Shown: positions 17,166 to 26,300, counted from the stretch's first letter. The stretch: DNA of 64,000 bases from Bradyrhizobium sp. JYMT SZCCT0428 (GCF_018131075.1 NZ_JAFCLS010000025.1:60967-124966), one strand, 5' to 3'. The notes: generated from the sequence alone by a model not told the origin. Made by a program: numbers and translations.

Positions 17166-19049
17166 ATGGCCGAATTCGATCCCGCCACCGCGCGGAAGAG
17201 AACCGCGATCCTTGTCGTTCACGGCATCGGCAGCCAACGCGCGCTGGAAACGGTGCGCGGCGTCATACGGGGCGTCTGGCTGGACGAGAAAAACCCGGCC
17301 GACAAAGGCAAGCGGATCTGGACGCATCCGGAAAGGGACGGCTCCGACATCGACCTGGCGGTGATGACGACGAACACGGTGCCGGATTCGCCCGATGGCC
17401 GCCTTGTCGATTTCCACGAATTATACTGGGCTCACCTGATGAGTGAGACCAAGGCCGTCGCGGTGCTGCTCTGGCTGTACGAGCTGGTCCGGAAGGGGCC
17501 GATCATGAAGCTCGGCATGAACGGGCTTTGGTGGGCCGCGGCCATTTTCCTGTGCCTGATGAATCTCTCCTTCGCGGTGCTGGTGTTGCAGGGCATTCTG
17601 CTGTTTTCGGGAAACGTTGCGCAGATCATGCTGGTCGCGCCGTTCCTGCTGCTGTTCGCCAGCCTGATCGTGGGCCTCGTTGTCGCGGCGAAATGGAAGG
17701 CCTTCCGCCTCATCAAGCTGCTCGCACTTTTTTGCGTCATCGGGATTGTCGTCATTGCGACTTACTTCATCGTCGAGAAGTTTTTTCCGGGCGATCGCAA
17801 CGTTCCTGACGGGGCTGAACTCTTTACGCTGGTCGCACTACCCACGCTGATTGCGCTGCTGGCGAGCTTTATGCTCATGGGCCGTCAGGGCTTGCGCGCT
17901 TTTTGCCGCGCGCTTGTGATTTCAGTGGTCGTGTTTGGCATCTTTGTCGGCACCGACCGGTACTGGCATCCGGACACCTCCCTTGCCGTTACCATGGTCA
18001 AGGCCTGGGTATGGGGACTGAACTCGCCGTGGAGCGTCGCGGCGGCGTCGGCCGTGATCGGGCTCTATTTGATCGTCAATGCCGCATTCCTGCAGCCGTA
18101 TCTCGGCGATGCCGCGCGCTACTTCCGCAATTCACCGGCCAACGTGGCGGTGCGGCGGGCGATCAGGAAAGAGGCCGTGGATCGGCTTGCAAACCTCCAC
18201 GCGTCCGGCCAGTACGATCGCGTCGTCGTCGTCGCGCACAGCCTCGGTACCGTCGTCGCCTACGACATGCTGCGCGCCTATTTCAGCCGGGTCTGCAATG
18301 AGTTGCCGCCTGTCGAAGAACTGGGCGCGGATTTTGACGCCATCGATAGCGCCACATGGCAGCCGGAAGACGCCAAGGCAACGATCGAGGACAAGAAGGC
18401 GTTGCGGATCAAGGCGCGCGCCACGATCGCCAGCATCGCCGCTGCCGCGGCGAAACCCACGCCCCAGCAGCAAACGCCCAAAAGCTGGCTGGTTACCGAC
18501 TTCGTTACGCTGGGAAGCGCGCTGACCCACGCTTACTTCCTGATGTGCCTGGGCAAGACCGCGGCGGATCTGAAAGCCGAGGGAAGGCTGAATACCGAGC
18601 AGGATCTAAAGGATGATTTCGCCCGGCGCGTCGGGGAAAGAGAGTTTCCGACCTGCCCGCCGAAACGGCTCGATCGAGACGGCTTGCTGACCTTCACCAA
18701 TCCGAAGACGCACAGGAAGCAAATTCATAACGGCGCGTTGTTCGGATTGACCCGGTGGAGCAACATCTATTTTCCCCGGCGTCAGCTGTTCTGGGGAGAT
18801 GCCATCGGCGGCGCGCTATCGCCGATCTTCGGCTATCACATCGTCGATCTCGCGGTCTCGACCAGGAAGGCAGGGGGTGACGACTTCTTCACCCACACGG
18901 CCTATTGGGACGTGCGTCGTGCGCCCGACACCTGTCAGGCGCCGCATATCGTCACGCTGCGCAACGCCATCGATCTGGCCGAAAATGCCACCGCCGCCAT
19001 CGACCTGGTCGATGACGGCGACGATCCGAGCACGCACGAGGGGAATTGA
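17166..19049 (+). CDS. Large membrane-embedded alpha/beta hydrolase-like protein
   Basis: A 627-residue protein that I cannot assign to a characterised family. It starts with a hydrolase-like strand and oxyanion loop, ILVVHGIGSQ (residues 15-24). It then has about six hydrophobic segments between residues ~115 and ~310 (for example VAQIMLVAPFLLLFASLIVGLVVAA and LIKLLALFCVIGIVVIATYFIV). The nucleophile elbow VAHSLG follows, with Ser359, and then a soluble C-terminal part with Asp and His candidates (HIVDLAV). It looks like a lipase-type fold interrupted by a membrane module. ATG 17166 was chosen because the VHGIG strand follows; the open frame upstream is not homologous. Confidence 0.78.
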   Translation: MAEFDPATARKRTAILVVHGIGSQRALETVRGVIRGVWLDEKNPADKGKRIWTHPERDGSDIDLAVMTTNTVPDSPDGRLVDFHELYWAHLMSETKAVAVLLWLYELVRKGPIMKLGMNGLWWAAAIFLCLMNLSFAVLVLQGILLFSGNVAQIMLVAPFLLLFASLIVGLVVAAKWKAFRLIKLLALFCVIGIVVIATYFIVEKFFPGDRNVPDGAELFTLVALPTLIALLASFMLMGRQGLRAFCRALVISVVVFGIFVGTDRYWHPDTSLAVTMVKAWVWGLNSPWSVAAASAVIGLYLIVNAAFLQPYLGDAARYFRNSPANVAVRRAIRKEAVDRLANLHASGQYDRVVVVAHSLGTVVAYDMLRAYFSRVCNELPPVEELGADFDAIDSATWQPEDAKATIEDKKALRIKARATIASIAAAAAKPTPQQQTPKSWLVTDFVTLGSALTHAYFLMCLGKTAADLKAEGRLNTEQDLKDDFARRVGEREFPTCPPKRLDRDGLLTFTNPKTHRKQIHNGALFGLTRWSNIYFPRRQLFWGDAIGGALSPIFGYHIVDLAVSTRKAGGDDFFTHTAYWDVRRAPDTCQAPHIVTLRNAIDLAENATAAIDLVDDGDDPSTHEGN

Positions 19050-19054
19050 CGCCA

Positions 19055-19155
19055 GAGCGTTTTCCGGAGAAGTGGACACCGGTTCGCGTGAAGAAAACGC
19101 GTCAAAACAAGAAATCTAGAGCCCCGTTCCGATTCCATCGGAACGGAAAACGCTC
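19055..19155. repeat. Structured intergenic repeat, family F (about 101 bp)
   Basis: Perfect 12-base terminal inverted arms, GAGCGTTTTCCG and CGGAAAACGCTC. Inside is a perfect 10-bp hairpin at 19124-19146 (CCGTTCCGAT, loop TCC, ATCGGAACGG). The centre reads GTGGACACCGGTTCGCGTGA then AGAAAACGCG. It lies between convergent hydrolase and typA genes, so could end both transcripts. From memory it resembles a frequent Bradyrhizobium/Rhodopseudomonas intergenic element. Confidence 0.8.
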
Positions 19156-19177
19156 CAGCCGCTTGCGCGGGCGGTGC

Positions 19178-21004
19178 TTACGCCACCGCCTCCTTGGCTT
19201 TTTCCGCGCGCTTGCGGTCGTTGGCGTCGAGGAACTTCTTGCGCAGGCGGATCGACTTCGGGGTCACTTCCACGAGCTCGTCGTCCTCGATATAGGCCAG
19301 CGCCTTTTCCAGCGTCATGCGGATCGGCGGGGTCAGGCGCACCGCTTCATCCTTCGAGGTGGTGCGGATGTTGGTGAGCTGCTTGCCCTTGAGCACGTTG
19401 ATCTCGAGGTCGTTGTCGCGGGTGTGCTCGCCGACGATCATGCCCTTGTAGACCTTCCAGCCCGGCTCGATCATCATCGGGCCGCGGTCTTCCAGCTTGA
19501 ACATCGCGTAAGCCACCGCTTCGCCCTGGTCGTTGGAGATCAGGACGCCGTTGCGGCGGCCCTGGATGTCGCCCTTGTAGTTGGCATAGCCATGGAACAG
19601 GCGGTTCATGATCGCGGTGCCGCGGGTGTCGGTGAGCAGTTCACCCTGGTAGCCGATCAGGCCACGGGTCGGCGCGTAGAACACCAGCCGCAGGCGGTTG
19701 CCGCCGGACGGACGCATCTCGATCATCTCGGACTTGCGCTCGCTCATCTTCTGCACGACGACGCCGGAATGCTCCTCGTCGACGTCGATCACGACTTCCT
19801 CGATCGGCTCCTGCCATTCGCCGGTGATTTCGTCCTTCTTCAGCACCACGCGGGGGCGCGACACCGAGAGTTCAAAGCCTTCGCGGCGCATGGTCTCGAT
19901 CAGGATCGCGAGCTGCAATTCGCCGCGGCCGGAAACTTCCATCGCATCCTTGTCGGTGGCTTCCACCACGCGCAGCGCGACATTGCCCTCGGCTTCGCGC
20001 AGCAGGCGGTCGCGGATCATGCGGCTGGTCACCTTGTCGCCTTCGGTGCCGGCGAGCGGTGAGTTGTTGACGATGAACGACATCGACACGGTCGGCGGAT
20101 CGATCGGCTGCGCCACCAGCGGGGTTTCAACAGACGGATCGCAGAAAGTGTCGGCGACGGTGCCCTTGGTGAGGCCGGCGATGGCGACGATGTCGCCCGC
20201 TTCGGCTTCCTCGAGCGGCGTCCGCTCGATGCCGCGGAAGGCGAGGATCTTGGTGATACGCCCGCTTTCGATCTGCTTGCCGTCAGCGCCGAGCACCTTC
20301 ACGGCCTGGTTCGGCTTGATCGAGCCCGAGGTGATGCGGCCGGTGATGATGCGGCCGAGATAGGGGTTGGCTTCGAGGATGGTGCCGATCATCCGGAACG
20401 GGCCTTCTTCGACCGTCGGCGGCGCGACATGGCGCAGGATCAGGTCGAACAGCGGCTGCATGCCGGCTTCGTGCGAGGCTTCCGGGCTGTCGCCCATCCA
20501 GCCCTGCTTGGCTGATCCATAAAGAATCGGGAAGTCGAGCTGCTCTTCGGAGGCGTCGAGTGCGGCGAACAGGTCGAACACTTCGTTGATGACTTCGGTC
20601 GGCCGCGCGTCGGGACGGTCGACCTTGTTGATGACGACGATCGGCTTCAGGCCGACTTTGAGCGCCTTGGAGACCACGAACTTGGTCTGCGGCAGCGGGC
20701 CCTCGGCGGCGTCGACCAGCACCAGCGCGCCGTCCACCATGTTCAGGATGCGCTCGACCTCGCCGCCGAAATCGGCGTGGCCGGGGGTGTCGACGATGTT
20801 GATGCGGGTGTCTTTCCACTGCACCGAGGCGGCCTTGGCCAGAATGGTGATGCCGCGCTCGCGCTCCAGGTCGTTGGAATCCATCGCGCGTTCGACCACG
20901 CGCTGGTTGTCACGGTAAGTACCGGATTGCTGCAGCAGCTTGTCGACCAGCGTGGTTTTGCCGTGGTCGACGTGGGCGATGATGGCGACGTTACGAAGGT
21001 TCAT
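19178..21004 (-). CDS. typA: Ribosome-associated translational GTPase TypA/BipA
   Basis: A 608-residue translational GTPase of the EF-G/LepA superfamily that acts in ribosome assembly and stress adaptation. G1 is AHVDHGKTT at residues 10-18, the switch I/G2 region is RERGITI, G3 is DTPGHADF, and G4 is NKVDR. EF-G-like domains II, III and V and the BipA-specific C-terminus (TPKSIRLRKKFLD...) follow at normal length. The start read from 21004 (MNLRNVAIIAHVDHG) is the family start; 20 upstream in-frame residues derive from repeat sequence. Confidence 0.97.
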   Translation of the reverse strand: MNLRNVAIIAHVDHGKTTLVDKLLQQSGTYRDNQRVVERAMDSNDLERERGITILAKAASVQWKDTRINIVDTPGHADFGGEVERILNMVDGALVLVDAAEGPLPQTKFVVSKALKVGLKPIVVINKVDRPDARPTEVINEVFDLFAALDASEEQLDFPILYGSAKQGWMGDSPEASHEAGMQPLFDLILRHVAPPTVEEGPFRMIGTILEANPYLGRIITGRITSGSIKPNQAVKVLGADGKQIESGRITKILAFRGIERTPLEEAEAGDIVAIAGLTKGTVADTFCDPSVETPLVAQPIDPPTVSMSFIVNNSPLAGTEGDKVTSRMIRDRLLREAEGNVALRVVEATDKDAMEVSGRGELQLAILIETMRREGFELSVSRPRVVLKKDEITGEWQEPIEEVVIDVDEEHSGVVVQKMSERKSEMIEMRPSGGNRLRLVFYAPTRGLIGYQGELLTDTRGTAIMNRLFHGYANYKGDIQGRRNGVLISNDQGEAVAYAMFKLEDRGPMMIEPGWKVYKGMIVGEHTRDNDLEINVLKGKQLTNIRTTSKDEAVRLTPPIRMTLEKALAYIEDDELVEVTPKSIRLRKKFLDANDRKRAEKAKEAVA

Positions 21005-21032
21005 GGCTCTTCTTCTGGTCGTGCAATGGCTG

Positions 21033-21081
21033 GAGCGCGATCTCGCCGGAAAACCGGGACCCACTTTTCCGGATCGTGCTC
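21033..21081. repeat. Palindromic repeat upstream of typA
   Basis: GAGCGCGATC and GATCGTGCTC form 10-base arms with one mismatch, and inside are CCGGAAAACCGG and TTTTCCGGATC. It lies 29 bases upstream of the typA start, so it would be in the leader or promoter of typA. Its terminal arms and TTTTCCGG core recall the family F element at 19.1 kb. Confidence 0.6.
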
Positions 21082-21121
21082 AAAACCTGAAATGCGAAAG
21101 GGGCAATGGCCTCGACCTTGG

Positions 21122-21158
21122 CCCCAAAAAGGAAGCCCGGCCAAAAGGACCGGGCACA
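21122..21158 (-). terminator. Rho-independent terminator of the Crp/Fnr gene
   Basis: On the minus strand, GCCCGGTCC...GGCCGGGC forms a GC-rich hairpin with one bulged base (21135-21155), followed by TTCCTTTTTGG. It is about 95 bases downstream of the regulator's stop and well before typA. It fits an intrinsic terminator. Confidence 0.65.
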
Positions 21159-21250
21159 CCTTACGCGTTGCGGCGCAATATAGTCAGAAAACGCCAAAAA
21201 ACAATGATTTGTTTGGCATTTGGTTAGCTGATTTTCGGGCAATAGCCGGC

Positions 21251-22006
21251 CTAATTGCCCTTTTCGGGGTCCGGATAGACCCCCCGCAAAACCTCCTCGA
21301 AATGGCCCTTCACCGCCTCATTGCAGAGGCAGGACCGGATTCGCAGCGCATCGGCGTTGCGGACCAGGATCGAGCCGCGGCGGGTCTCCACAATGCCCTC
21401 GGCCTTGAAGGTCTGGATCACCCGGCTGGTGTAGCTGCGGCCGACCCCGAGCAGGGTCGCCAACTGCTCATGGGTCAGCGGCACGATTTCGTCGCCGTCG
21501 GTGCGTTCCATCGCCGCCATGATCCATTTTGCCGTGCGCTGTTCGATCGAATGGATCGCGTTGCAGGCCGTGGACTGGAATATTTGTGCCAGCATGCAGT
21601 CGGCATAGCGGGCGAAGATGTTGCTGAGCGTCGCTGATTGCTTCTTGGCGACGTCCAGCTTCGAGACCGGGAGCCGCACGAACGGCCCGGCGAATTTGAC
21701 CATGATGCGCGTATAGGCCGGCAGGAAGCCCTGGCTGACGATGCCGCCGACCGCGCCTTCGCGGCCGATCAGAATGGTCTCGACATCGCGGCCATCCTCG
21801 TTGGGGACCAGGTAGGAGACGAGGCTCGGGCCGCAGGGGAAGTGGACGATTTCAACGTTGTCGCCGGGGCTGTAGAGCACATCGCCGGCGCTGGCATCGA
21901 CCTCGGCCAGATGCGACGCCACCAGCGCGAAATCGGCATTGTTCAGGCGGCGCAGCAGATTGTTGAACGGCCGTACGCCGGCCGGCTCCTCGCGTCGCGC
22001 CTGCAT
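21251..22006 (-). CDS. Crp/Fnr family transcriptional regulator
   Basis: A 251-residue regulator with an N-terminal cyclic-nucleotide-binding-like beta-roll (residues ~20-150) and a C-terminal winged helix. The recognition region is LTHEQLATLLGVGRSYTSRVIQTFKAEG. There is no Fnr-type cysteine cluster in the N-terminus, and the usual cAMP pocket Arg/Ser pair is not obvious. The effector is therefore unknown. The start read from 22006 is supported by GAGGAA a few bases upstream. The gene is divergent from a single-domain response regulator, with a shared ~200-bp promoter region. The long in-frame extension upstream is antisense to that regulator and is not used. Confidence 0.88.
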   Translation of the reverse strand: MQARREEPAGVRPFNNLLRRLNNADFALVASHLAEVDASAGDVLYSPGDNVEIVHFPCGPSLVSYLVPNEDGRDVETILIGREGAVGGIVSQGFLPAYTRIMVKFAGPFVRLPVSKLDVAKKQSATLSNIFARYADCMLAQIFQSTACNAIHSIEQRTAKWIMAAMERTDGDEIVPLTHEQLATLLGVGRSYTSRVIQTFKAEGIVETRRGSILVRNADALRIRSCLCNEAVKGHFEEVLRGVYPDPEKGN

Positions 22007-22208
22007 CCAAGGTTCCTCTGTTCCTCGGGCGCACAATAACGAATCTGTGCGCGTTTTTATGTGCACTAGTGAACAGACAGCATAACGACGGTGTGGTGGT
22101 TTCAGTTCCGGAACCGATGGCCGCGCTTCAAGGCGTCGTCGGGCCTCCTTCCGGGGCTTCGGCCCGGCAACCGGACAAAAAACAGTGAACCTGGGACTGA
22201 CGCGTACA

Positions 22209-22577
22209 ATGCAACCCGTCGCCGACGGCATGCCCAATGACGTCCTGATCGTCGAGGACGACCCGATCATCGCGCTCGATTTCGAGGACACGATTCTCGG
22301 CTTTGGGGTGAAAACGGTTCGTACGGCCCAAAGCGTGGCCAAAGCGCTCGCCATGATCGCCGAACGGCCGCCCGATTTTGCGCTGCTCGACGTCAGCCTC
22401 GTCCGTGAAAAGAGCTTTGCGATTGCCGAACGGCTGGACGCGCTGAAAATTCCCTATGCCTTCGTCACCGGTTATGGCGCCGAAGTGAGGCTTCCGGCAG
22501 CTTTCGCAAACACGCCGCGGCTGGCGAAGCCCTATTCGACCGAGGCGTTGCTCGCGCTGCTGAACGTCAGTCGCTGA
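22209..22577 (+). CDS. Single-domain response regulator
   Basis: A 122-residue CheY-like receiver protein without output domain. The acidic pair VEDDP near residue 14 and the phospho-acceptor Asp in LLDVSL fit a receiver, as do Thr in FVTGYG and Lys in LAKPYS. In Bradyrhizobium-like genomes, such receivers often modulate hybrid kinases or phosphorelays; no cognate kinase adjoins it. The start is uncertain: GTG at 22185 would add eight residues, and neither start has a strong ribosome-binding site. Divergent from the Crp/Fnr gene. Confidence 0.83.
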   Translation: MQPVADGMPNDVLIVEDDPIIALDFEDTILGFGVKTVRTAQSVAKALAMIAERPPDFALLDVSLVREKSFAIAERLDALKIPYAFVTGYGAEVRLPAAFANTPRLAKPYSTEALLALLNVSR

Positions 22578-22637
22578 GACGCCAACCAGCGCGTCTGATC
22601 TGTCGGCGGCGGATGCGTTCCCTTCCGCTCGAAAACG

Positions 22638-24188
22638 CTACGTACGCTTCGGATCGAGCGTCGTCGACCAGAGTGCGACGTCGGCGCGATCGCGCAAGGT
22701 TACGATCATCTGTCCGGTGGCCCCGTCGATCTTGACGTGGCCGAAGAACTGCATGCCGGCCGACGGCGGCAGGTTCTGCTTGTCCGGCCCCGGCGCCTTG
22801 ATGAACTTCACCTCGGGCCCAAACGTGTTGTCGAGTTCGTTCGGCCCGAACGTGCCGGCATGCAGCGGGCCGGCGACGAACTCCCAGAACGGATCGAAAT
22901 CCTGGAATTGGGCTTTGTCGGGGTTGTAGTAATGCGCGGCGGCGTAGTGCACGTCAGCCGTCAGCCACACCGTGTTGACGACGCCTGATGTCTTGATGAA
23001 GCGCAGGATATCGGCAATCTCGAGTTCACGCCCGCGCGGCGGGCCGTCTCCTTGCGCGAACGCCTCGGAGCCCTTTTTATTGGCGGCATCGTCATAGACG
23101 ATGATGCTGAGCGGCATGTCGGAGGCGATCACCTTCCAGGTCGCGCGCGAGTTCAGCAGTCCGCGCTTCAGCCAGGCGAGTTGATCCGGTCCGAGGAAAT
23201 AGCTTTCGGGGCCGTAGCTGTCTTGCAGGTTGGGACCATTGGGGCCGCGATAGGTGCGCTCGTCCAGCATGAATACGTCAAGATGCGGGCCGTAATGGAG
23301 CGTTCGATAGAGCCGGCCAGGCTCCACAATGCTTTCCCGCATCGGATACATCTCGTGGAACGCACGGCCGGCCCGGGCGGCGAGCAGGCTGATGTCGCGC
23401 ACCTTGTAGGTCGGAGGGAGCTGTTTCGACAGCGACCAGTTGTTGGTGACCTCGTGGTCGTCCCATTGCACGAAGATCGGCACCTCGGCGTTGAAGGCGC
23501 GGACATGCTCGTCCATGAAATTGTATTTATGGGCAGCACGGAACTCGTCGAGCGTCTCGGCCACCTTGGCCTTTTCTTCGATGGTGACGTTCTTCCACAC
23601 TTTGCCGTCGGGAAGCTTCACCTCGGATTTGATCGGGCCGTCGGCATAGACGGTGTCGCCGGAATGCAGCAGGAAGTCCGGGCGGTGCTTGCGCATGGTG
23701 GCGAAGGTGAACATGCCGCCGTCGTCGGGGTTGATGCCCCAGCCCTGTCCCGCGACATCGCCGCCCCAGACGAAGCTGACGTCGCGGCGATCGGCCGGCG
23801 CGGTGCGGAAGCGGCCGACAACGGCCTCGCTCGCGATGTCGATATGCGACAGATCGCGAAACCGCACGCGGTAAAAGATCTCCTGTCCCGCGGGCAGGTT
23901 TTCCAGCAGCATTTTTGCAGTGAAATCGCTTTCGGGGAGGGCTGCGATCGGCGGCAGCGCCCGCGCATTGGCAAACGACTCCGTGGTCGCGACCTCGACC
24001 ATCATCTGCGAGGGACGGTCGGCGCGCGCCCAGACCACGCCGCCATCGGCGCCGACGTCGCCGGATTGCACGCCATGGCTGATGACCGGCCGGTCGCCGG
24101 CGCGGCTGAGATAGGGCATAGCGATGACGCCCAAGCCCGCTGCGGTGGTGGAGGAGAGAAACTTTCGGCGGGAAATTCTAGCGGTCAT
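22638..24188 (-). CDS. phoD: PhoD-type alkaline phosphatase / phosphodiesterase, Tat-exported
   Basis: A 516-residue periplasmic metallophosphatase of the PhoD family that releases phosphate from mono- and diesters; Ca/Fe cofactors are known for the family. The N-terminal twin-arginine signal is SRRKFLSS followed by a hydrophobic stretch (TTAAGLGVIAMPYL). Family motifs: VWGGDVAGQGWG, LHSGDTVYADG, VQWDDHEVTNNW, VIASDMPLS and WLTADVHYAAAHYYNP. I chose the start read from 24188, which places the Tat motif at residues 6-13. A PHO-box-like site lies ~125 bases upstream, suggesting phosphate-starvation control. Confidence 0.93.
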   Translation of the reverse strand: MTARISRRKFLSSTTAAGLGVIAMPYLSRAGDRPVISHGVQSGDVGADGGVVWARADRPSQMMVEVATTESFANARALPPIAALPESDFTAKMLLENLPAGQEIFYRVRFRDLSHIDIASEAVVGRFRTAPADRRDVSFVWGGDVAGQGWGINPDDGGMFTFATMRKHRPDFLLHSGDTVYADGPIKSEVKLPDGKVWKNVTIEEKAKVAETLDEFRAAHKYNFMDEHVRAFNAEVPIFVQWDDHEVTNNWSLSKQLPPTYKVRDISLLAARAGRAFHEMYPMRESIVEPGRLYRTLHYGPHLDVFMLDERTYRGPNGPNLQDSYGPESYFLGPDQLAWLKRGLLNSRATWKVIASDMPLSIIVYDDAANKKGSEAFAQGDGPPRGRELEIADILRFIKTSGVVNTVWLTADVHYAAAHYYNPDKAQFQDFDPFWEFVAGPLHAGTFGPNELDNTFGPEVKFIKAPGPDKQNLPPSAGMQFFGHVKIDGATGQMIVTLRDRADVALWSTTLDPKRT

Positions 24189-24311
24189 GCGACCCTCGGT
24201 GTGCGTCTGAATAACGCGTATCGAGGACTTCGTCATTTCAGGTTCGATGCTTCGCATCGGCCCGAAATCACGGAATCCTCTCGTCGCGTGAGCTGGCTTT
24301 AGAAAAATTCC

Positions 24312-24329
24312 ATGACGGCCGAATTACAG
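24312..24329 (-). promoter_or_regulatory. PHO-box-like site upstream of phoD
   Basis: On the minus strand, CTGTAAT and CCGTCAT are separated by four bases. This is 12 of 14 matches to the direct-repeat PhoB consensus CTGTCAT-N4-CTGTCAT. It is about 124 bases before the phoD start. Motif match only; no promoter experiment is implied. Confidence 0.45.
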
Positions 24330-24339
24330 GAATGCCGGT

Positions 24340-25767
24340 TCAGGCGCCGGCGGCCCGGAACTGCGCGCTGGCCCGTTGCAGGTTCTGCGGCATGCTCATC
24401 AAGAGCGTCTTACGGTCGGCGACCGCGTTGTGGAACTGCTCGAGCGCGATGTTGAAGGTGGTCAACGCGCCATCCTCGACGGCGCCGTGCTCGAAACACT
24501 CCAGCATATGGCGCAGGATGCCGTCGGCCTCCGTCTGCATCTGGTCGAGCTCTTCAATTGAGTCGCAGTTGCGTGCCGCGGCGAGCAAATCGAGCAGCCG
24601 GTCGCGCTGCGAATTGCTGGCAATGCGCTCGTCCTTCTTCAGGTAGCCCGCGAACCAGGCGCCGGCCGAGCCCATCGCCGAGAGCCCCATCAGGCCCCAC
24701 CAGATGAAATCGCTGTAGCGTTCGAAGAAGGTTTTTTCCTCGCCATCGACAAAGGCGGCCGCGCCGGGATGCACCGGGATATTGGCATCCTTGTCGGTGT
24801 CCGGCGTCTCGATCTTGGCGGCGAGCGGAAAATCGTTCTTCAGCGTTTGCCGGATCGCAAACAGCTGCCGGGTAAAGATCGCGATGGTGGAGTCGGATAC
24901 GCCCTTCCGCGCCACGATGTGATGCGAGAAGCTGATGGTCTTGACTTCCTCCTCCGGCTTGGCCGGCGCGCCGCCAAAGGTCCCGGCGGGAATCTCGGAA
25001 GACTCGTAGGCCGGATGGTTTTGCGCGATCGCTTCCGCCGAATCGATCGCCAGGAAGGTCGGCGTGCCGCCGTCGCGCATCGAAGCCGCGATCGCATCGG
25101 ATGTGATCTTGCTGTTGAGCGGGCCCGCCGCGAGATAGACGTCCGCCTTCTGGTTGCGGATGGCCTCGACGGCCTCAGTGACCGGAAACTGGACGATCTC
25201 GACCTTCGCCGGATCGAGGCCGTATTGCTCCAGGATCACCTTGAGCAAATTGACATTGGCCTCGGTGCGGCCGACGACGCCGACGCGATGTCCGGCGAGC
25301 TGCGTGATTTTGGTGATCGCGGGCGCGGCCTTCTTGCCCTTGGCCTTGGCTTTACTTGCGGGCGGTACCCAGAGCACCACGACGTTCTTGCGCAGCGTCG
25401 CCACGGCCTGCGCGTTCTTGGGCACGTCGAGGTCGCCCCGGATGATGGCGAGATCGGCCTTGCCGTCGCCGAGCAGCTTGGCGCTCGCCTGCGCGCTGTC
25501 GGTCTGTGTCGGACGTAGCCGAATTGGACCGTGCGGCTGGTTGTTGAGGGCTTGCGTCAGCGCCTGAACCACCTTGAGGTCGTCGCTGTTGGCCGGGCCG
25601 ACCGCGATCCGCAACGTCACCGGGCGCGTCGCAATGTGATAGCCGGCCGCCGCCACGCCGATGATCGCCAGAACGCCGGCCAGCATCACGAATGCCAGCC
25701 GCCGTCGCGCCGAACGGGGCGAGGGGGGAGGCAGTGCTGCTTCGGCGGGATGAGGGCCGTCGGTCAT
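24340..25767 (-). CDS. TAXI-family solute-binding protein with membrane anchor and cytoplasmic C-terminus
   Basis: A 475-residue protein. A basic, Pro-rich N-terminus is followed by a membrane helix (LAFVMLAGVLAIIGVAAAGYHIA). Then comes a periplasmic TAXI-type ligand-binding domain (IAVGPANSDDLKVVQALTQAL..., AGHRVGVVGRTEANVNLLKVIL, GLDPAKVEIVQF). A second hydrophobic segment (FIWWGLMGLSAMGSAGAWFAGYL) and a ~110-residue helical cytoplasmic tail follow. Ordinary TAXI subunits are secreted and feed a TRAP permease. Here the binding domain is tethered, and no permease is visible. A sensor role is possible (inference). A second TAXI gene lies 1.1 kb upstream on the same strand. Confidence 0.82.
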   Translation of the reverse strand: MTDGPHPAEAALPPPSPRSARRRLAFVMLAGVLAIIGVAAAGYHIATRPVTLRIAVGPANSDDLKVVQALTQALNNQPHGPIRLRPTQTDSAQASAKLLGDGKADLAIIRGDLDVPKNAQAVATLRKNVVVLWVPPASKAKAKGKKAAPAITKITQLAGHRVGVVGRTEANVNLLKVILEQYGLDPAKVEIVQFPVTEAVEAIRNQKADVYLAAGPLNSKITSDAIAASMRDGGTPTFLAIDSAEAIAQNHPAYESSEIPAGTFGGAPAKPEEEVKTISFSHHIVARKGVSDSTIAIFTRQLFAIRQTLKNDFPLAAKIETPDTDKDANIPVHPGAAAFVDGEEKTFFERYSDFIWWGLMGLSAMGSAGAWFAGYLKKDERIASNSQRDRLLDLLAAARNCDSIEELDQMQTEADGILRHMLECFEHGAVEDGALTTFNIALEQFHNAVADRKTLLMSMPQNLQRASAQFRAAGA

Positions 25768-25994
25768 CAATTCCTGAACAATCGTTTGAGGTTCGATCTT
25801 CGGTTGCCAACGTGCTTACACCGGGCATTCTAGCAAATTCCTCGCCGGACCGTGGTGACATCTCCGTCATGGTTACCGGCACCCGAGCGGCCATTGGACG
25901 CGCCTTTGTCCTCTTTGCGGCCTTATTTTGGGCGGGGATCCAAGGGTGCCTGCGGGTGTTAGGGTAAGGCTACTCAAAAAACGTGGAGGCGATC

Positions 25995-26300
25995 ATGGCG
26001 GAACGGCTGTCGGCGGAAGCGAGAACGGCGTCGCTTGCGGAACTTTCGGGGTGGTCCGAGGTATCCGGCCGCGAGGCAATTGCCCGGACGTTCATCTTCA
26101 AGGACTTCAACGAAGCCTTCGGCTTCATGTCCCGCGTGGCGCTGGTGGCGGAGAAGAACGACCATCATCCGGAGTGGAAGAACGTCTACAAGACGGTGGA
26201 AGTGGTGCTGGCGACCCATGACGCCGGCGGCGTCACCAAGTCGGATATCCAGCTTGCCAAGGCCATGAACGGGATCGCAAGGCAGCTTGGTGTCGCCTGA
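25995..26300 (+). CDS. phhB: 4a-hydroxytetrahydrobiopterin dehydratase (pterin carbinolamine dehydratase)
   Basis: A 101-residue cytosolic enzyme that dehydrates 4a-hydroxy-tetrahydropterin, recycling the cofactor of aromatic amino acid hydroxylases; it also has roles in molybdopterin/folate pathways in some bacteria. The catalytic signature EKNDHHPEW and NVYKTVEVVLATHDAGG(V)T(K)SD are present. ATG 25995 is preceded by GTGGAGG, which decides the start. No phenylalanine hydroxylase gene is in the window. Confidence 0.95.
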   Translation: MAERLSAEARTASLAELSGWSEVSGREAIARTFIFKDFNEAFGFMSRVALVAEKNDHHPEWKNVYKTVEVVLATHDAGGVTKSDIQLAKAMNGIARQLGVA

